A stretch of 53,388 nucleotides of DNA from Serratia sp. DD3 (GCF_000496755.2 NZ_AYKS02000027.1:1-53388); one strand, 5' to 3'; shown: positions 1 to 10,687, counted from the stretch's first letter. The notes: a model not told the origin generated them from the sequence alone. Numbers and translations are program-made.

Positions 1-19
1 AATCCTGCACGACCCACCA
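1..19 (+). tRNA. 3' end of a tRNA, probably tRNA-Lys (partial at window edge)
   Basis: The first 19 bases are identical to the last 19 bases of the tRNA-Lys gene that ends at 290, including the encoded CCA. They are therefore most simply the 3' end (half of the T arm, acceptor strand and CCA) of a preceding tRNA-Lys copy. Whether that copy also has an insertion in its T-loop cannot be seen, because the window begins exactly at the point where the insertion in the second copy ends. The flank after it (20-74) is also repeated after the second copy. Confidence 0.7.
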
Positions 20-88
20 TCTCTCTTAATAACACTCAATCATTCCCAAACACTCAACCTCATAGATCCCACGACTCAATCCTGCACC
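20..88 (+). repeat. tRNA 3'-flank repeat, copy A, ending in a tRNA-tail remnant
   Basis: Positions 20-74 match positions 291-345 behind the second tRNA-Lys with only a few differences and one-base gaps, so tRNA and 3' flank were duplicated together. At 74-88 copy A continues with ACTCAATCCTGCACC. This again resembles the T-arm/acceptor end of tRNA-Lys (ATCCTGCACGACC) preceded by TCA, as at the end of the insertion in the complete tRNA. The arrangement resembles the rtT repeats behind E. coli tyrT, where tRNA 3'-end fragments recur downstream. The remainder up to 151 shows no gene. Confidence 0.6.
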
Positions 89-151
89 CCAAATGATTTG
101 CACAGTTTTAAATAGTAGTAACCATGTCTTGAGCAGTTAGCTCACTAATAT

Positions 152-290
152 GGGTCGTTAGCTCAGTCGGTAGAGCCGTTGACTTTTAATCAATTGGTCG
201 CAGGTTCGAGCCGAGCGAAGCGAGACGACAACGCGCAGCGTTGCCCGCAGGGCGAGGCCGGAGGCCGAGTCAATCCTGCACGACCCACCA
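152..290 (+). tRNA. tRNA-Lys(UUU) with a 63-nt insertion in the T-loop
   Basis: Apart from the insertion the gene reads as a canonical 76-nt tRNA-Lys: acceptor GGGTCGT (152-158) pairing with ACGACCC, D arm with GCTC/GAGC, anticodon loop CTTTTAA with anticodon TTT, T stem GCAGG/CCTGC and an encoded CCA (288-290). The T-loop should be TTCGAAT. Here TTCGA (205-209) is separated from AT (273-274) by 63 bases, at the junction of standard tRNA positions 58 and 59. All stems can still form. Relative to E. coli tRNA-Lys as remembered there are two further changes, one in the D loop and C instead of A at position 26. Whether the insertion is spliced, cleaved, tolerated as an extra arm, or inactivates the gene is unknown. 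A search expecting normal T-loops may miss it or call it a pseudogene. Confidence 0.8.
210..272 (+). repeat. 63-nt insertion of tandem GNA-triloop mini-hairpins inside tRNA-Lys
   Basis: The inserted segment is GC-rich and consists almost entirely of short perfect stems closed by three-base loops of the form GNA: GC-GAA-GC (215-221), CAACGC-GCA-GCGTTG (229-243), GCCC-GCA-GGGC (243-253) and GGCC-GGA-GGCC (256-266). CGAG recurs at 212-215, 221-224, 253-256 and 266-269 as a linker. GNA triloops closed by C-G are known to make exceptionally stable DNA hairpins and are also stable in RNA. The insert has no coding capacity. It may be a small mobile palindromic element or a structured RNA arm; no target duplication beyond one or two bases is visible. 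Confidence 0.7.
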
Positions 291-345
291 TCTCTCTTAA
301 TAACACTCAACCATTCCCTAAACACTCAACCTTACAGATCCTACG
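291..345 (+). repeat. tRNA 3'-flank repeat, copy B
   Basis: Second copy of the flank seen at 20-74, directly after the CCA of the complete tRNA-Lys. It shares TCTCTCTTAATAACACTCAA at its start and diverges after about 55 bases. From 346 to 522 no gene, repeat or clear terminator is seen; the stretch serves as upstream region of the amidohydrolase. Confidence 0.6.
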
Positions 346-522
346 AACTTATCCCCACCTACCCCACAATTAAACGCAACTATTTAGCCACTCTCGCTAT
401 TTAATTTTACTTATTGGCATTTTCGTCGGCGCAGTCAAACAGTTGTCATCCATGTTCTACGATACTAGGTGCAACAACTCGCACTCAAAACTGCTTAGCC
501 AAGCGCATTTAATCAAGGAAAC

Positions 523-1950
523 ATGATGGATGGAAAAGAGAGAATGGCAACCTCGCTGGCCGAGGTGAAAGCCCATGCTGCACTCCCTACTGTTGGGCAA
601 ACGCTGCTGCTAAAAAATGCTGACCTGCTAGTAACAATGGATAAAGATCGCCGGGAAATTAAAAAAGGCTGCCTGTTTATCAAAGGCAATACCATTGTGG
701 CGGTAGGCACGGAAAACGAAGTGCCGCAAACAGCAGACCGCGTTATCGATCTTAAAGGTCATATTGTGATCCCTGGCCTGATTAACACCCATCACCATAT
801 GTACCAAAGTTTGACCCGCGTGATCCCAGATGCACAGAATGGTGAACTGTTCAAATGGCTGACCGCGCTCTACCCTATCTGGGAAAAACTGACCCCGGAA
901 ATGATGAAAATCGCCACCAAAACCGCGATGGCCGAGTTAATGCTTTCTGGCTGTACCACTTCCAGTGATCACCAATATGTTTACCCCAATGGCATCAAGC
1001 TGGATGACAGTATTGAAGCTGCTCAGGAGATTGGGATGCGCTTCCACGCCTGTCGCGGCAGTATGAGTGTGGGACGTAAGCAAGGTGGTTTACCGCCTGA
1101 CTCCATTGTTGAAAATGAAAATGCAATCCTTAAAGACACGCAAAGAGTGATTGAACAGTTTCACGATGCCAGTCGCGGGGCAATGATCCGTATCGTGGTT
1201 GCCCCCTGTTCACCTTTCTCGGTGAGTGAGCAACTGATGCGCGACTCGGCAAAACTGGCACGCACCTATGGCGTGTCGCTGCATACACATCTGGCAGAAA
1301 ACGTCAGCGATATTGAATATAGCCAAAAAACCTTCAATAAAACCCCGGCTCAGTATGTGGAAGATCTCGAATGGGTCGGCCATGACGTATGGCATGCGCA
1401 CTGTGTAAAACTCGACGACTACGGTATCAAGCTGTTTGCTCGTACCGGTACCGGGGTAGCCCATTGCCCATGCTCCAATATGCGCCTGGGGTCGGGTATT
1501 GCACCAATTCGCCAGATGCTTGATGCTGGCATGCATGTTGGCCTTGGCGTTGATGGCTCCGCCTCCAACGACAGTGCCGACATGATAGCGGAAGTACGCC
1601 AGGCATTATTATTACAGCGCGTCGGTTTTGGCCCGGAAGCACTCACTGCCCGTGAAGCATTGGAGATTGCCACCTTGGGTGGGGCTAAAAACCTTAACCG
1701 TGACGATATCGGTTCACTGGCACCCGACATGATGGCTGATATTGCCGTGTTCAATCTCAATAATATCGGCTTGGCTGGCGCACAGCACGATCCCCTCGCA
1801 GCACTGGTGTTTTGTAACCCAGGGAAAGTGGCCTACAACATCATCAATGGCCGCATCGTGGTGGAGAATGGGAAAGTGGTCACGGTAGATATGCCGCTGG
1901 TGATCGAGCAGCACAATCGCCTGGCACAACAGTTGGTTACTGGCTCGTGA
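523..1950 (+). CDS. Amidohydrolase, probable 8-oxoguanine deaminase
   Basis: Metal-dependent cytosolic deaminase of the amidohydrolase superfamily (AtzB / 8-oxoguanine deaminase branch), which would convert 8-oxoguanine to urate. Visible motifs, in order: THHHM after strand one of the barrel (metal ligands, about residue 89), HTHLAE (third metal histidine), HCPCSNMRLGSG, and GVDGSASND with the catalytic aspartate. The flanking small beta domain is formed by the N-terminal 70 and C-terminal 60 residues. Length (about 475) fits the family. AAGGA lies at 515-519; ATG 526 is better spaced than ATG 523, and ATG 544 is also possible. It stands alone between the tRNA cluster and ypeB, without purine-catabolism neighbours, so substrate assignment rests on overall similarity only. 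Related enzymes act on hydroxyatrazine, guanine or methylthioadenosine. Confidence 0.7.
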   Translation: MMDGKERMATSLAEVKAHAALPTVGQTLLLKNADLLVTMDKDRREIKKGCLFIKGNTIVAVGTENEVPQTADRVIDLKGHIVIPGLINTHHHMYQSLTRVIPDAQNGELFKWLTALYPIWEKLTPEMMKIATKTAMAELMLSGCTTSSDHQYVYPNGIKLDDSIEAAQEIGMRFHACRGSMSVGRKQGGLPPDSIVENENAILKDTQRVIEQFHDASRGAMIRIVVAPCSPFSVSEQLMRDSAKLARTYGVSLHTHLAENVSDIEYSQKTFNKTPAQYVEDLEWVGHDVWHAHCVKLDDYGIKLFARTGTGVAHCPCSNMRLGSGIAPIRQMLDAGMHVGLGVDGSASNDSADMIAEVRQALLLQRVGFGPEALTAREALEIATLGGAKNLNRDDIGSLAPDMMADIAVFNLNNIGLAGAQHDPLAALVFCNPGKVAYNIINGRIVVENGKVVTVDMPLVIEQHNRLAQQLVTGS

Positions 1951-2024
1951 TCTCCACGCCATGTAAAAATAGGACACTACCCGTTGCCAGACCTATCGGT
2001 TATTGAATATATACCCACCGTATA

Positions 2025-2248
2025 TTACTGCGGTGGGTTTCTCTTCAACGGTTTAACCAGATAGTCCAACCCTTCAATTTTAATCGCCAGCGTCATTTCC
2101 ATCAGCATGCCCAACTTACCGTTAGGGAATTCACCCTTGCGGGCAAACCACAGCAGATACTCCTCCGGTAAGTCAATCAATGCCCTGCCCTGATACTTAC
2201 CAAAAGGCATAATGGTGTTGGCGATCTCAATCAGGTTCTCTTTTTCCA

Positions 2249-2249
<1 letters not shown>
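2025..2249 (-). CDS. ypeB: DUF3820 family protein YpeB
   Basis: A 74-residue cytosolic protein of the DUF3820 family, function unknown. The family signature MPFGKYQGRALIDLPEEYL near the N terminus and the following WFARKGEFPNGKLG are clear. The start codon overlaps the ligA stop in the form TGATG, so it is probably translated by coupling from the ligA message. The same ligA-ypeB order is found in E. coli. Confidence 0.85.
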
Positions 2250-4279
<2,030 letters not shown>

Positions 4280-4287
4280 TTAAAGAT

Positions 4288-4313
4288 AAAAAACCCCCGG
4301 CTGGCGGAGGTTT
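4288..4313 (-). terminator. Rho-independent terminator after zipA
   Basis: On the minus strand a stem CCTCCG / CGGGGG (one T-G wobble) with loop CCAGC is followed by six T. It lies just upstream of ligA and downstream of zipA. The segment between it and the zipA stop (4314-4436) shows no other feature. Confidence 0.75.
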
Positions 4314-4436
4314 AGAGTTGTTAACAAAAGAACAGTTTTGCCAGCAAACTATCGAAGATTTGCACCACGATATCCGTTGGCTCACCCTAGTTGTCAGTCA
4401 CGCTCCCCCATCAGGAATGGGGAACGCTGTAATTTA

Positions 4437-5399
4437 TCAGGACCTGCTTTCCAACACTGCTCGGATGCGGGCTTTATAGGTTTCCAACTTTTGTGGTGTC
4501 ATCAGATGGCGTTCATCATCCAATACCACACCACCGACATCATCAGCAATACGCTGGGCCGACTGCAGCATCAGCTTGAAATTTTGACTGGCGTCACCAT
4601 AAGACGGCACCATCATAAATATTGATACACCCGGTGTAGAAAAGTCTGACATGGCTTCAGGATCAAAAGAACCCGGTTTGACCATATTAGCTAAGCTGAA
4701 TAACACAGGGCCACTCCCGGCCGGGCTGATATGACGGTGGAAAATGCCCATTTCGCCAAACTGAAAACCCGCCTGCAAGATGCTCTGTAGCAACAACTCA
4801 CCGCCAATCAGGCCCCCATGATGTGCCGATACATGCAACACCAGAACTGTCTCTGCCCGTTTTGCTGATTTTACCGGTTCTTGAGCCGGCTGTGAGGACG
4901 GTGATACTTCAGCCACTTTTGTTTCTGGTTTAGACTGATGCAGCGGTTCCGTTGGCTGGGAGACTGGCGATAAATCTTCACGCTGAGGCTCACGATGTGA
5001 TGCTGAGAACGGCTGCTGATGAGCGTCGTCATTCTGCCCGTAGTTATCCAGCAGAATATCACCATTATCCTGCTGCGCTGCCAATGGCTCAGACTGATAT
5101 ATGTCTGACGAAGAGGAGTCAACGGTCTGTGGAGAGCGCGCGGGTTCTTCGTGTTCCGTATCAAAACGCCCCATTGTCGGCTCACTCTGCGAACGAGTGG
5201 AACGAATACGAACCTCTCCTACGCCTTCGTCAGGATCATCAAGTGGGCTTAGCTCACGCTCGTTTTTGGCACGTTTTATTGGGCGATCACGAAAAATTGA
5301 CGAGCGTTCTTTACGGCTGGTCCACAACCCATGCAATAACAACGCTATTATGGCGATCGCGCCAACAACGATTAATATAAGACGCAAATCTTGCATCAT
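4437..5399 (-). CDS. zipA: Cell division protein ZipA
   Basis: Inner-membrane anchor of the division ring. It binds the C-terminal tail of FtsZ and tethers the Z ring to the membrane. The start is placed at ATG 5399 because [20 protein letters not shown] aligns with the E. coli N terminus; the open frame extends upstream without similarity. Residues 5-25 form the single membrane segment, then a basic patch ([11 protein letters not shown]), a long Pro/Gln/Ser-rich linker with low conservation, and the globular FtsZ-binding domain from about residue 185 ([16 protein letters not shown] to the end). About 320 residues, close to E. coli. It diverges from cysZ, with 221 bases between them. Confidence 0.95.
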   Translation of the reverse strand: MMQDLRLILIVVGAIAIIALLLHGLWTSRKERSSIFRDRPIKRAKNERELSPLDDPDEGVGEVRIRSTRSQSEPTMGRFDTEHEEPARSPQTVDSSSSDIYQSEPLAAQQDNGDILLDNYGQNDDAHQQPFSASHREPQREDLSPVSQPTEPLHQSKPETKVAEVSPSSQPAQEPVKSAKRAETVLVLHVSAHHGGLIGGELLLQSILQAGFQFGEMGIFHRHISPAGSGPVLFSLANMVKPGSFDPEAMSDFSTPGVSIFMMVPSYGDASQNFKLMLQSAQRIADDVGGVVLDDERHLMTPQKLETYKARIRAVLESRS

Positions 5400-5620
5400 T
5401 GCTATCTCTAGTTGTTTCGATACATTGCCACCACGGCAAACATTCACTCTTTAACTTTATTTGCCTGCAGGCACAAGTGCAAGCCCGGACTGAACTTTAT
5501 GGCCATAAAGATGATGATATTGCATTTTTTTGCTTCTTTTTCAGCCAATCACACCCTAGCAAGAAAAAACTCATCCCGATATGATAGCGCTGCCCATTCA
5601 GATGAAGAGATAAACTTAAC

Positions 5621-6379
5621 ATGTCCTATATGCAGCCTCCAGCCAAACCCCGCAGCGGTATACATTATTTTACCGAAGGGTGGCGACTGATTTCACGCCC
5701 GGGGATCAAACGCTATGTCGTCTTACCATTGCTGGTCAATGTGCTGCTGATGGGGTCCGCTTTCTGGTGGCTATTCAGCCAGTTAGGCCAGTGGATCCCA
5801 AGCCTCATGAGCCATATACCGAGCTGGTTGCAATGGTTAAGCTACTTGCTCTGGCCACTGACGGTGGTGACGGTTTTATTGGTATTCAGCTATCTGTTCA
5901 GCACCATCACCAACCTGATCTCCGCACCGTTTTGCGGTTTACTGGCGGAACAGTTGGAAAAAAGCCTCACCGGTCAACCTCTGCCGGACACCGGTATACT
6001 TGGGATCGTTAAAGATCTGCCACGTATCATGTCCCGTGAGTGGCGCAAACTGATGTACTACCTGCCACGTGCGTTAGTCCTGGTATTGCTTTTTTTCGTA
6101 CCAGGCATCGGCCAAACCGTCGCACCGCTATTATGGTTTCTGTTCAGTGCCTGGATGTTAGCAATTCAATACTGTGACTACCCTTTTGATAACCACAAAA
6201 TCAGTTTTGCCGATATGCGCAAAGCCTTGCGTGCACGCAGAGCCGATAATCTGCAGTTTGGTGCCTTGGTGAGCCTCTTCACCATGATCCCGATCCTCAA
6301 TCTGGTGATCCTGCCCGTCGCGGTGTGTGGTGCAACGGCAATGTGGGTGGACCACTATCGTGCGCAATTCGTCCGCTAG
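5621..6379 (+). CDS. cysZ: Sulfate transporter CysZ
   Basis: Inner-membrane sulfate permease that feeds sulfate to the assimilatory pathway. 252 residues with several hydrophobic segments. Long stretches are nearly identical to E. coli CysZ, for example [38 protein letters not shown] and [14 protein letters not shown]. It lies upstream of cysK in the same direction, as in E. coli, with 345 bases between, containing an inverted repeat and a porin remnant. No classical strong ribosome binding site is seen; GAAGAG lies about 15 bases before the start. Confidence 0.95.
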   Translation: MSYMQPPAKPRSGIHYFTEGWRLISRPGIKRYVVLPLLVNVLLMGSAFWWLFSQLGQWIPSLMSHIPSWLQWLSYLLWPLTVVTVLLVFSYLFSTITNLISAPFCGLLAEQLEKSLTGQPLPDTGILGIVKDLPRIMSREWRKLMYYLPRALVLVLLFFVPGIGQTVAPLLWFLFSAWMLAIQYCDYPFDNHKISFADMRKALRARRADNLQFGALVSLFTMIPILNLVILPVAVCGATAMWVDHYRAQFVR

Positions 6380-6442
6380 AGACTCTGTGGTACGGAGAGT
6401 GCCATAAAGTCGACCAAAGGAAGGAACTGACAAAAACGCATA

Positions 6443-6486
6443 TTTTCTCCCTGTCCGCAGCCGATAACGCGCTGACAGGGAGAAAA
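6443..6486 (+). terminator. Perfect 13-bp inverted repeat after cysZ, probable terminator
   Basis: TTTTCTCCCTGTC (6443-6455) and its exact complement GACAGGGAGAAAA (6474-6486) flank an 18-base loop. The T/A ends can act as U-tract in either direction. On the minus strand it directly follows the porin-like remnant ending at 6496, so it may originally have been that gene's terminator. Confidence 0.55.
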
Positions 6487-6495
6487 AGTACCCAA

Positions 6496-6604
6496 TTAGA
6501 AGTTGTAGTTAATGCCCAACATCACGGTAGTCTCACTGTAGCTTGTCGGATAAGCAACCAGGTTTATTTGCATTGCTACCAACTCCGTTACAGCGCGAAT
6601 GATT
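6496..6604 (-). pseudogene. C-terminal remnant of an outer-membrane beta-barrel protein
   Basis: The minus strand reads, ending at the TAA at 6498-6496, MQINLVAYPTSYSETTVM and then LGINYNF. Alternating hydrophobic residues and a terminal phenylalanine are the hallmark of the last strands of an outer-membrane barrel (beta signal recognised by the BAM complex). The frame is closed by a stop about 40 codons upstream, so only the tail survives. The family cannot be told from this much. It is followed by the inverted repeat at 6443-6486 in the position of a terminator. Confidence 0.5.
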
Positions 6605-6724
6605 AGGGGTATAAAACTTATTTCTTAATAACATATCGTTATAGCAATTCCTTTCTTCCTTGCTGGCAGAGTTAGCGTATGCTCTGTATGTTCCCTAAAT
6701 TTTCATAGAGTTAAAGGAAAGGCT

Positions 6725-7693
6725 ATGAGCAAGATATATGAAGATAACTCATTAACAATCGGCCATACGCCGCTGGTTCGCCTGAACCGTATCGGCAACG
6801 GGCGTATTCTCGCCAAAGTTGAGTCTCGTAACCCGAGTTTCAGTGTCAAATGCCGTATCGGTGCCAATATGATCTGGGATGCCGAAAAACGCGGCATTCT
6901 AACCCCGGGTAAAGAACTGGTCGAACCTACCAGCGGTAACACCGGGATTGCACTGGCTTTTGTCGCCGCTGCTCGCGGTTATCCGTTAACCTTGACCATG
7001 CCTGAAACCATGAGTATTGAGCGTCGTAAACTGCTCAAAGCCCTGGGTGCCAACCTGGTGCTGACGGAAGGCGCTAAAGGCATGAAAGGGGCGATAGCCA
7101 AAGCCGAAGAGATTGTGGCAACCGATCCTGGCCGCTATATCCTACTGCAACAGTTCAGTAACCCCGCCAACCCAGCGATTCATGAAAAAACCACTGGGCC
7201 TGAAATCTGGGCAGATACCGACGGCAAAGTCGATGTGTTTATCGCCGGCGTTGGCACCGGTGGCACCTTGACTGGCGTCAGCCGTTACATCAAGAACACG
7301 CAAGGCAAGGCGATTATCAGTGTAGCGGTTGAACCCACTGACTCACCCGTGATCAGCCAGGCACGAGCTGGTGCTGAAATCAAACCCGGTCCACACAAAA
7401 TCCAGGGCATCGGTGCCGGTTTCATTCCAGATAACCTGGACCTGAGCCTGATAGATCGCGTTGAACAAGTCACTAACGATGATGCAATTGCCATGGCTCG
7501 GCGGTTAATGGAAGAAGAAGGCATACTGGCGGGGATTTCATCAGGGGCCGCCGTCGCAGCCGCAGCCAAACTCGCCGCAGAGCCAGATTTTGCTGACAAG
7601 ACCATTGTGGTTATTCTGCCTTCCTCGGGTGAACGTTATTTAAGCACTGCGCTATTCGCCGATTTGTTTACCGAACAAGAGTTACAGCAATAG
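6725..7693 (+). CDS. cysK: Cysteine synthase A (O-acetylserine sulfhydrylase A)
   Basis: PLP enzyme making cysteine from O-acetylserine and sulfide in the cytosol. 322 residues. The PLP lysine is K42 in [11 protein letters not shown]; the asparagine loop TSGNTGIAL and the phosphate-binding GTGGTLTG are present. It is the CysK rather than the CysM type, from the PSFSVKCR motif and length. Start is supported by AAAGGAAAGG just before ATG. Upstream, TTGCTGG (6660-6666) and TATGCT (6678-6683) are plausible -35/-10 elements. CysB control is expected from the family, but I could not identify a CysB site with confidence. Confidence 0.97.
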   Translation: MSKIYEDNSLTIGHTPLVRLNRIGNGRILAKVESRNPSFSVKCRIGANMIWDAEKRGILTPGKELVEPTSGNTGIALAFVAAARGYPLTLTMPETMSIERRKLLKALGANLVLTEGAKGMKGAIAKAEEIVATDPGRYILLQQFSNPANPAIHEKTTGPEIWADTDGKVDVFIAGVGTGGTLTGVSRYIKNTQGKAIISVAVEPTDSPVISQARAGAEIKPGPHKIQGIGAGFIPDNLDLSLIDRVEQVTNDDAIAMARRLMEEEGILAGISSGAAVAAAAKLAAEPDFADKTIVVILPSSGERYLSTALFADLFTEQELQQ

Positions 7694-7716
7694 ACTAAAT
7701 GGCTCAAAAACCGCTC

Positions 7717-7743
7717 AAAAAGCATCCTTTCGGGTGCTTTTTT
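7717..7743 (+). terminator. Rho-independent terminator of cysK
   Basis: AGCATCC-TTTC-GGGTGCT followed by six T, 23 bases after the cysK stop; preceding A-tract allows extension of the stem. Confidence 0.85.
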
Positions 7744-7858
7744 GTGGTCTACTTCAAAGTTTACACTACTTGAAGATTGCTTTTAGCGGCTGGCTTTAGT
7801 ATTTAAGCGAGCAATTATTTTGGTGCATAAAATTAATCGCCTTCCTGCTATTGTTTCA

Positions 7859-7907
7859 GCTGAATCGATTTACCCATTTGTCGCTTCAGTAGAAAACACG
7901 GCATAAT
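7859..7907 (+). promoter_or_regulatory. Upstream pts promoter with Cra-like operator
   Basis: GCTGAATCGATTTA (7859-7872) closely fits the Cra (FruR) operator consensus and corresponds to the sequence at the E. coli ptsH P0 promoter. TTGTCG (7878-7883) and CATAAT (7902-7907), 18 bases apart, are plausible -35/-10 elements. Further down, AAACGACG (7920-7927) and CGTCGTTTTTT form a wide inverted repeat ending at 7976 that could act as leader terminator. The bases just before ptsH (about 8043-8096) are conserved with E. coli, including AAGTTGGGGAAATAC. Confidence 0.6.
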
Positions 7908-8096
7908 AAGAAGCTGATTCAAACGACGTCGCAAGTTAAGTTTTTTGATCTGAACTGCCTAAAGCGTCGTTTTTTGTTGCATCAACCCTTGCCCCTGTAA
8001 CAACATAGTCAGGCGCTAAACAGACAAGCTAAAATGACGCCTTCAGGCTAAACTTTAGCTCCACAACATTAATCCTAATAAGTTGGGGAAATACCA

Positions 8097-8354
8097 ATGT
8101 TCCAGCAAGAAGTTACTATCACCGCACCTAATGGTCTGCATACCCGCCCTGCTGCTCAGTTCGTTAAAGAAGCCAAAGGCTTCGTGTCTGACATTTCTGT
8201 GACTTCCAATGGCAAAAGCGCTAGCGCCAAAAGTCTGTTTAAACTGCAAACGCTGGGTCTGACTCAAGGGACCGTAGTCACCATCGAAGCCACCGGTGAA
8301 GATGAGCAAAAAGCCGTTGAGCATTTGGTAAAACTGATGGCAGAGCTTGAATAA
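8097..8354 (+). CDS. ptsH: Phosphocarrier protein HPr
   Basis: Small cytosolic phosphocarrier of the sugar phosphotransferase system; takes phosphate from enzyme I and passes it to sugar-specific IIA domains. 85 residues, exactly the usual length. The phosphorylated histidine is H15 in NGLHTRPAA, and S46 of the regulatory region is present ([10 protein letters not shown]). First gene of ptsH-ptsI-crr; ptsI starts 46 bases after its stop. Confidence 0.98.
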   Translation: MFQQEVTITAPNGLHTRPAAQFVKEAKGFVSDISVTSNGKSASAKSLFKLQTLGLTQGTVVTIEATGEDEQKAVEHLVKLMAELE

Positions 8355-8400
8355 CCAGCTCGTCTTTTTAGTTAACACCAGTCATGAGTAAGGTAGGGTT

Positions 8401-10128
8401 ATGATTTCAGGCATTTTAGTATCACCGGGTATTGCTTTTGGTAAGGCGCTCTTACTGAAAGAAGATGAGATTGTCATCAACCGGAAAAAAATCTCGGCGG
8501 ACCAGGTTGAACAAGAGGTCTCACGTTTTCTGGCTGGCCGAGCCAAGGCTTCTGAACAGTTGGAGGTGATCAAGACCAAAGCGGGCGAGACCTTCGGCGA
8601 AGAGAAAGAAGCTATCTTCGAAGGCCACATCATGCTGTTGGAAGACGAAGAACTTGAACAGGAAATCATAGCCCTCATCAAAGACAATCTGGCCTCTGCT
8701 GATGCTGCGGCTTACAACGTGATCGAAGGCCAGGCGAAAGCACTGGAAGAACTGGATGATGAGTACCTGAAAGAGCGCGCAGCCGATGTGCGCGATATTG
8801 GCAAGCGTTTGTTGCGCAATATCCTGGGTATGCCCATTGTCGATTTAAGCGCCATTCAGGACCAAGTCATTTTGGTGGCTGCTGACCTGACCCCTTCCGA
8901 AACGGCACAATTAAACCTGGATAAAGTACTGGGTTTTATTACTGACCTGGGGGGCCGGACTTCTCACACCTCGATCATGGCGCGTTCTTTGGAATTACCG
9001 GCTATCGTCGGTACCAGCGACGTGACTACGCAGGTGAAAAATGACGATTATCTGATCCTGGATGCCGTCAATAACCATATTTACGTCAACCCCACAGCAG
9101 ATGTTATCGAACAGCTTAAAGCTATTCACAATCAATACGTCTCTGAAAAAAACGAGTTGGCTAAACTGAAAGACCTGCCAGCCATCACGCTGGATGGGCA
9201 CCAGGTTGAAGTCTGCGCTAACATTGGTACCGTGCGTGATGTCGCGGGTGCTGAGCGTAACGGCGCGGAAGGTGTCGGCCTGTATCGTACCGAGTTTCTG
9301 TTTATGGACCGCGATTCTCTGCCAACAGAAGATGAACAGTTCCTGGCGTATAAAGCGGTTGCACAAGCCATGGGCTCTCAGGCAGTGATCGTTCGTACCA
9401 TGGATATCGGTGGTGATAAAGACTTACCGTATATGAACCTGCCAAAGGAAGAGAACCCATTCCTTGGCTGGCGTGCGATCCGCATCGCGATGGACCGCCG
9501 GGAAATCCTGCACGCACAACTGCGCGCTATTCTGCGAGCTTCTGCATTTGGTAAACTGCGTATCATGTTCCCCATGATCATCTCAGTTGAAGAAGTGCGC
9601 GACCTGAAAGGCGAATTGGAAACCTTGAAGGCGCAACTACGGCAGGAAGGCAAAGAGTTTGACGAATCCATTGAAGTGGGTGTGATGGTCGAAACACCAG
9701 CTGCTGCTGTGGTTGCTCACCATCTGGCGAAGGAAGTTGACTTCTTTAGTATTGGGACAAACGATCTTACCCAGTATACTCTAGCGGTAGATCGCGGTAA
9801 TGAGCTGATTTCTCATCTTTACAACCCGATGTCTCCATCTGTATTAGGTCTGATTAAACAGGTCATTGACGCATCTCATGCGCAAGGCAAGTGGACCGGT
9901 ATGTGTGGTGAGCTTGCGGGGGATGAGCGTGCTACACTGTTGTTATTGGGCATGGGGCTGGATGAATTCAGTATGAGTTCGATTTCAATCCCACGCATCA
10001 AGAAAATTATTCGTAACACGAACTTCGAAGATGTGAAAGCATTAGCCGCGCAAGCCTTGGCACAACCCACGGCGAAAGAATTGATGGATTGCGTAGATAA
10101 ATTCATCGAAGAAAATACACGCTGCTAA
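8401..10128 (+). CDS. ptsI: Phosphoenolpyruvate-protein phosphotransferase (enzyme I)
   Basis: Transfers phosphate from phosphoenolpyruvate to HPr, the entry step of the phosphotransferase system. 575 residues, as in E. coli. The HPr-binding and phosphohistidine domains are followed by the PEP-binding TIM barrel. The active histidine is H189 in [13 protein letters not shown]. The barrel motifs [26 protein letters not shown] and the active-site cysteine in GMCGELAGD are all seen. AAGGTAGGGTT precedes the start. Confidence 0.98.
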   Translation: MISGILVSPGIAFGKALLLKEDEIVINRKKISADQVEQEVSRFLAGRAKASEQLEVIKTKAGETFGEEKEAIFEGHIMLLEDEELEQEIIALIKDNLASADAAAYNVIEGQAKALEELDDEYLKERAADVRDIGKRLLRNILGMPIVDLSAIQDQVILVAADLTPSETAQLNLDKVLGFITDLGGRTSHTSIMARSLELPAIVGTSDVTTQVKNDDYLILDAVNNHIYVNPTADVIEQLKAIHNQYVSEKNELAKLKDLPAITLDGHQVEVCANIGTVRDVAGAERNGAEGVGLYRTEFLFMDRDSLPTEDEQFLAYKAVAQAMGSQAVIVRTMDIGGDKDLPYMNLPKEENPFLGWRAIRIAMDRREILHAQLRAILRASAFGKLRIMFPMIISVEEVRDLKGELETLKAQLRQEGKEFDESIEVGVMVETPAAAVVAHHLAKEVDFFSIGTNDLTQYTLAVDRGNELISHLYNPMSPSVLGLIKQVIDASHAQGKWTGMCGELAGDERATLLLLGMGLDEFSMSSISIPRIKKIIRNTNFEDVKALAAQALAQPTAKELMDCVDKFIEENTRC

Positions 10129-10177
10129 ACTGCTACGACACTGGAAAGCCGCCCAATTTAATACTTAGGAGAAGATC

Positions 10178-10687
10178 ATGGGGTTGTTCGATAAACTGAA
10201 ATCTCTGGTTTCTGATGACAAAAAAGATACCGGCACAATTGAGATCGTTGCTCCAATTTCTGGCGAAATCGTCAATATCGAAGATGTACCAGATGTAGTA
10301 TTCGCTGAGAAAATCGTTGGTGATGGTATTGCTATCAAACCCGCTGGCAACAAGATGGTCGCCCCAGTGGATGGGACCATCGGTAAAATTTTCGAAACCA
10401 ACCATGCGTTTTCTATCGAATCCGACAGCGGTATTGAGCTGTTTGTTCACTTTGGTATTGACACTGTAGAACTGAAAGGCGAAGGCTTTAAGCGCATCGC
10501 GGAAGAAGGCCAACGTGTCAAGAAAGGGGATGTGGTGATCGAGTTTGATCTGCCGCTGTTGGAAGAGAAAGCTAAATCAACCTTGACGCCGGTTGTTATC
10601 TCCAACATGGATGAGATCAAAGAGTTGATCAAACTGTCCGGTAGCGTAGTTGTGGGCGAAACCCCGATTATCCGCATCAAGAAGTAA
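10178..10687 (+). CDS. crr: Glucose-specific PTS enzyme IIA (IIA-Glc)
   Basis: Soluble phosphocarrier between HPr and the glucose permease. Its phosphorylation state controls adenylate cyclase and inducer exclusion. 169 residues, nearly identical to E. coli. The N-terminal amphipathic helix [16 protein letters not shown], and the two active-site histidines at residues 76 and 91 counting Met (ETNHAF and LFVHFGID), are present. TAGGAG gives a strong ribosome binding site. Last gene of the pts operon; a terminator follows. Confidence 0.98.
   Translation: MGLFDKLKSLVSDDKKDTGTIEIVAPISGEIVNIEDVPDVVFAEKIVGDGIAIKPAGNKMVAPVDGTIGKIFETNHAFSIESDSGIELFVHFGIDTVELKGEGFKRIAEEGQRVKKGDVVIEFDLPLLEEKAKSTLTPVVISNMDEIKELIKLSGSVVVGETPIIRIKK

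Noticed and set aside
152..290. Reading the T-loop insertion as a group I intron
   Set aside because: At 63 bases it is far too short, lacks any group I core, and sits in the T-loop rather than the anticodon arm.
1..345. Reading the tRNA flank repeats as a CRISPR array
   Set aside because: There are only two flank copies, they contain tRNA sequence, spacer lengths are irregular, and no cas gene is present.
7920..7976. Calling the wide inverted repeat in the ptsH leader a riboswitch
   Set aside because: No known riboswitch core is visible and the loop is long; it is mentioned only as a possible leader terminator.
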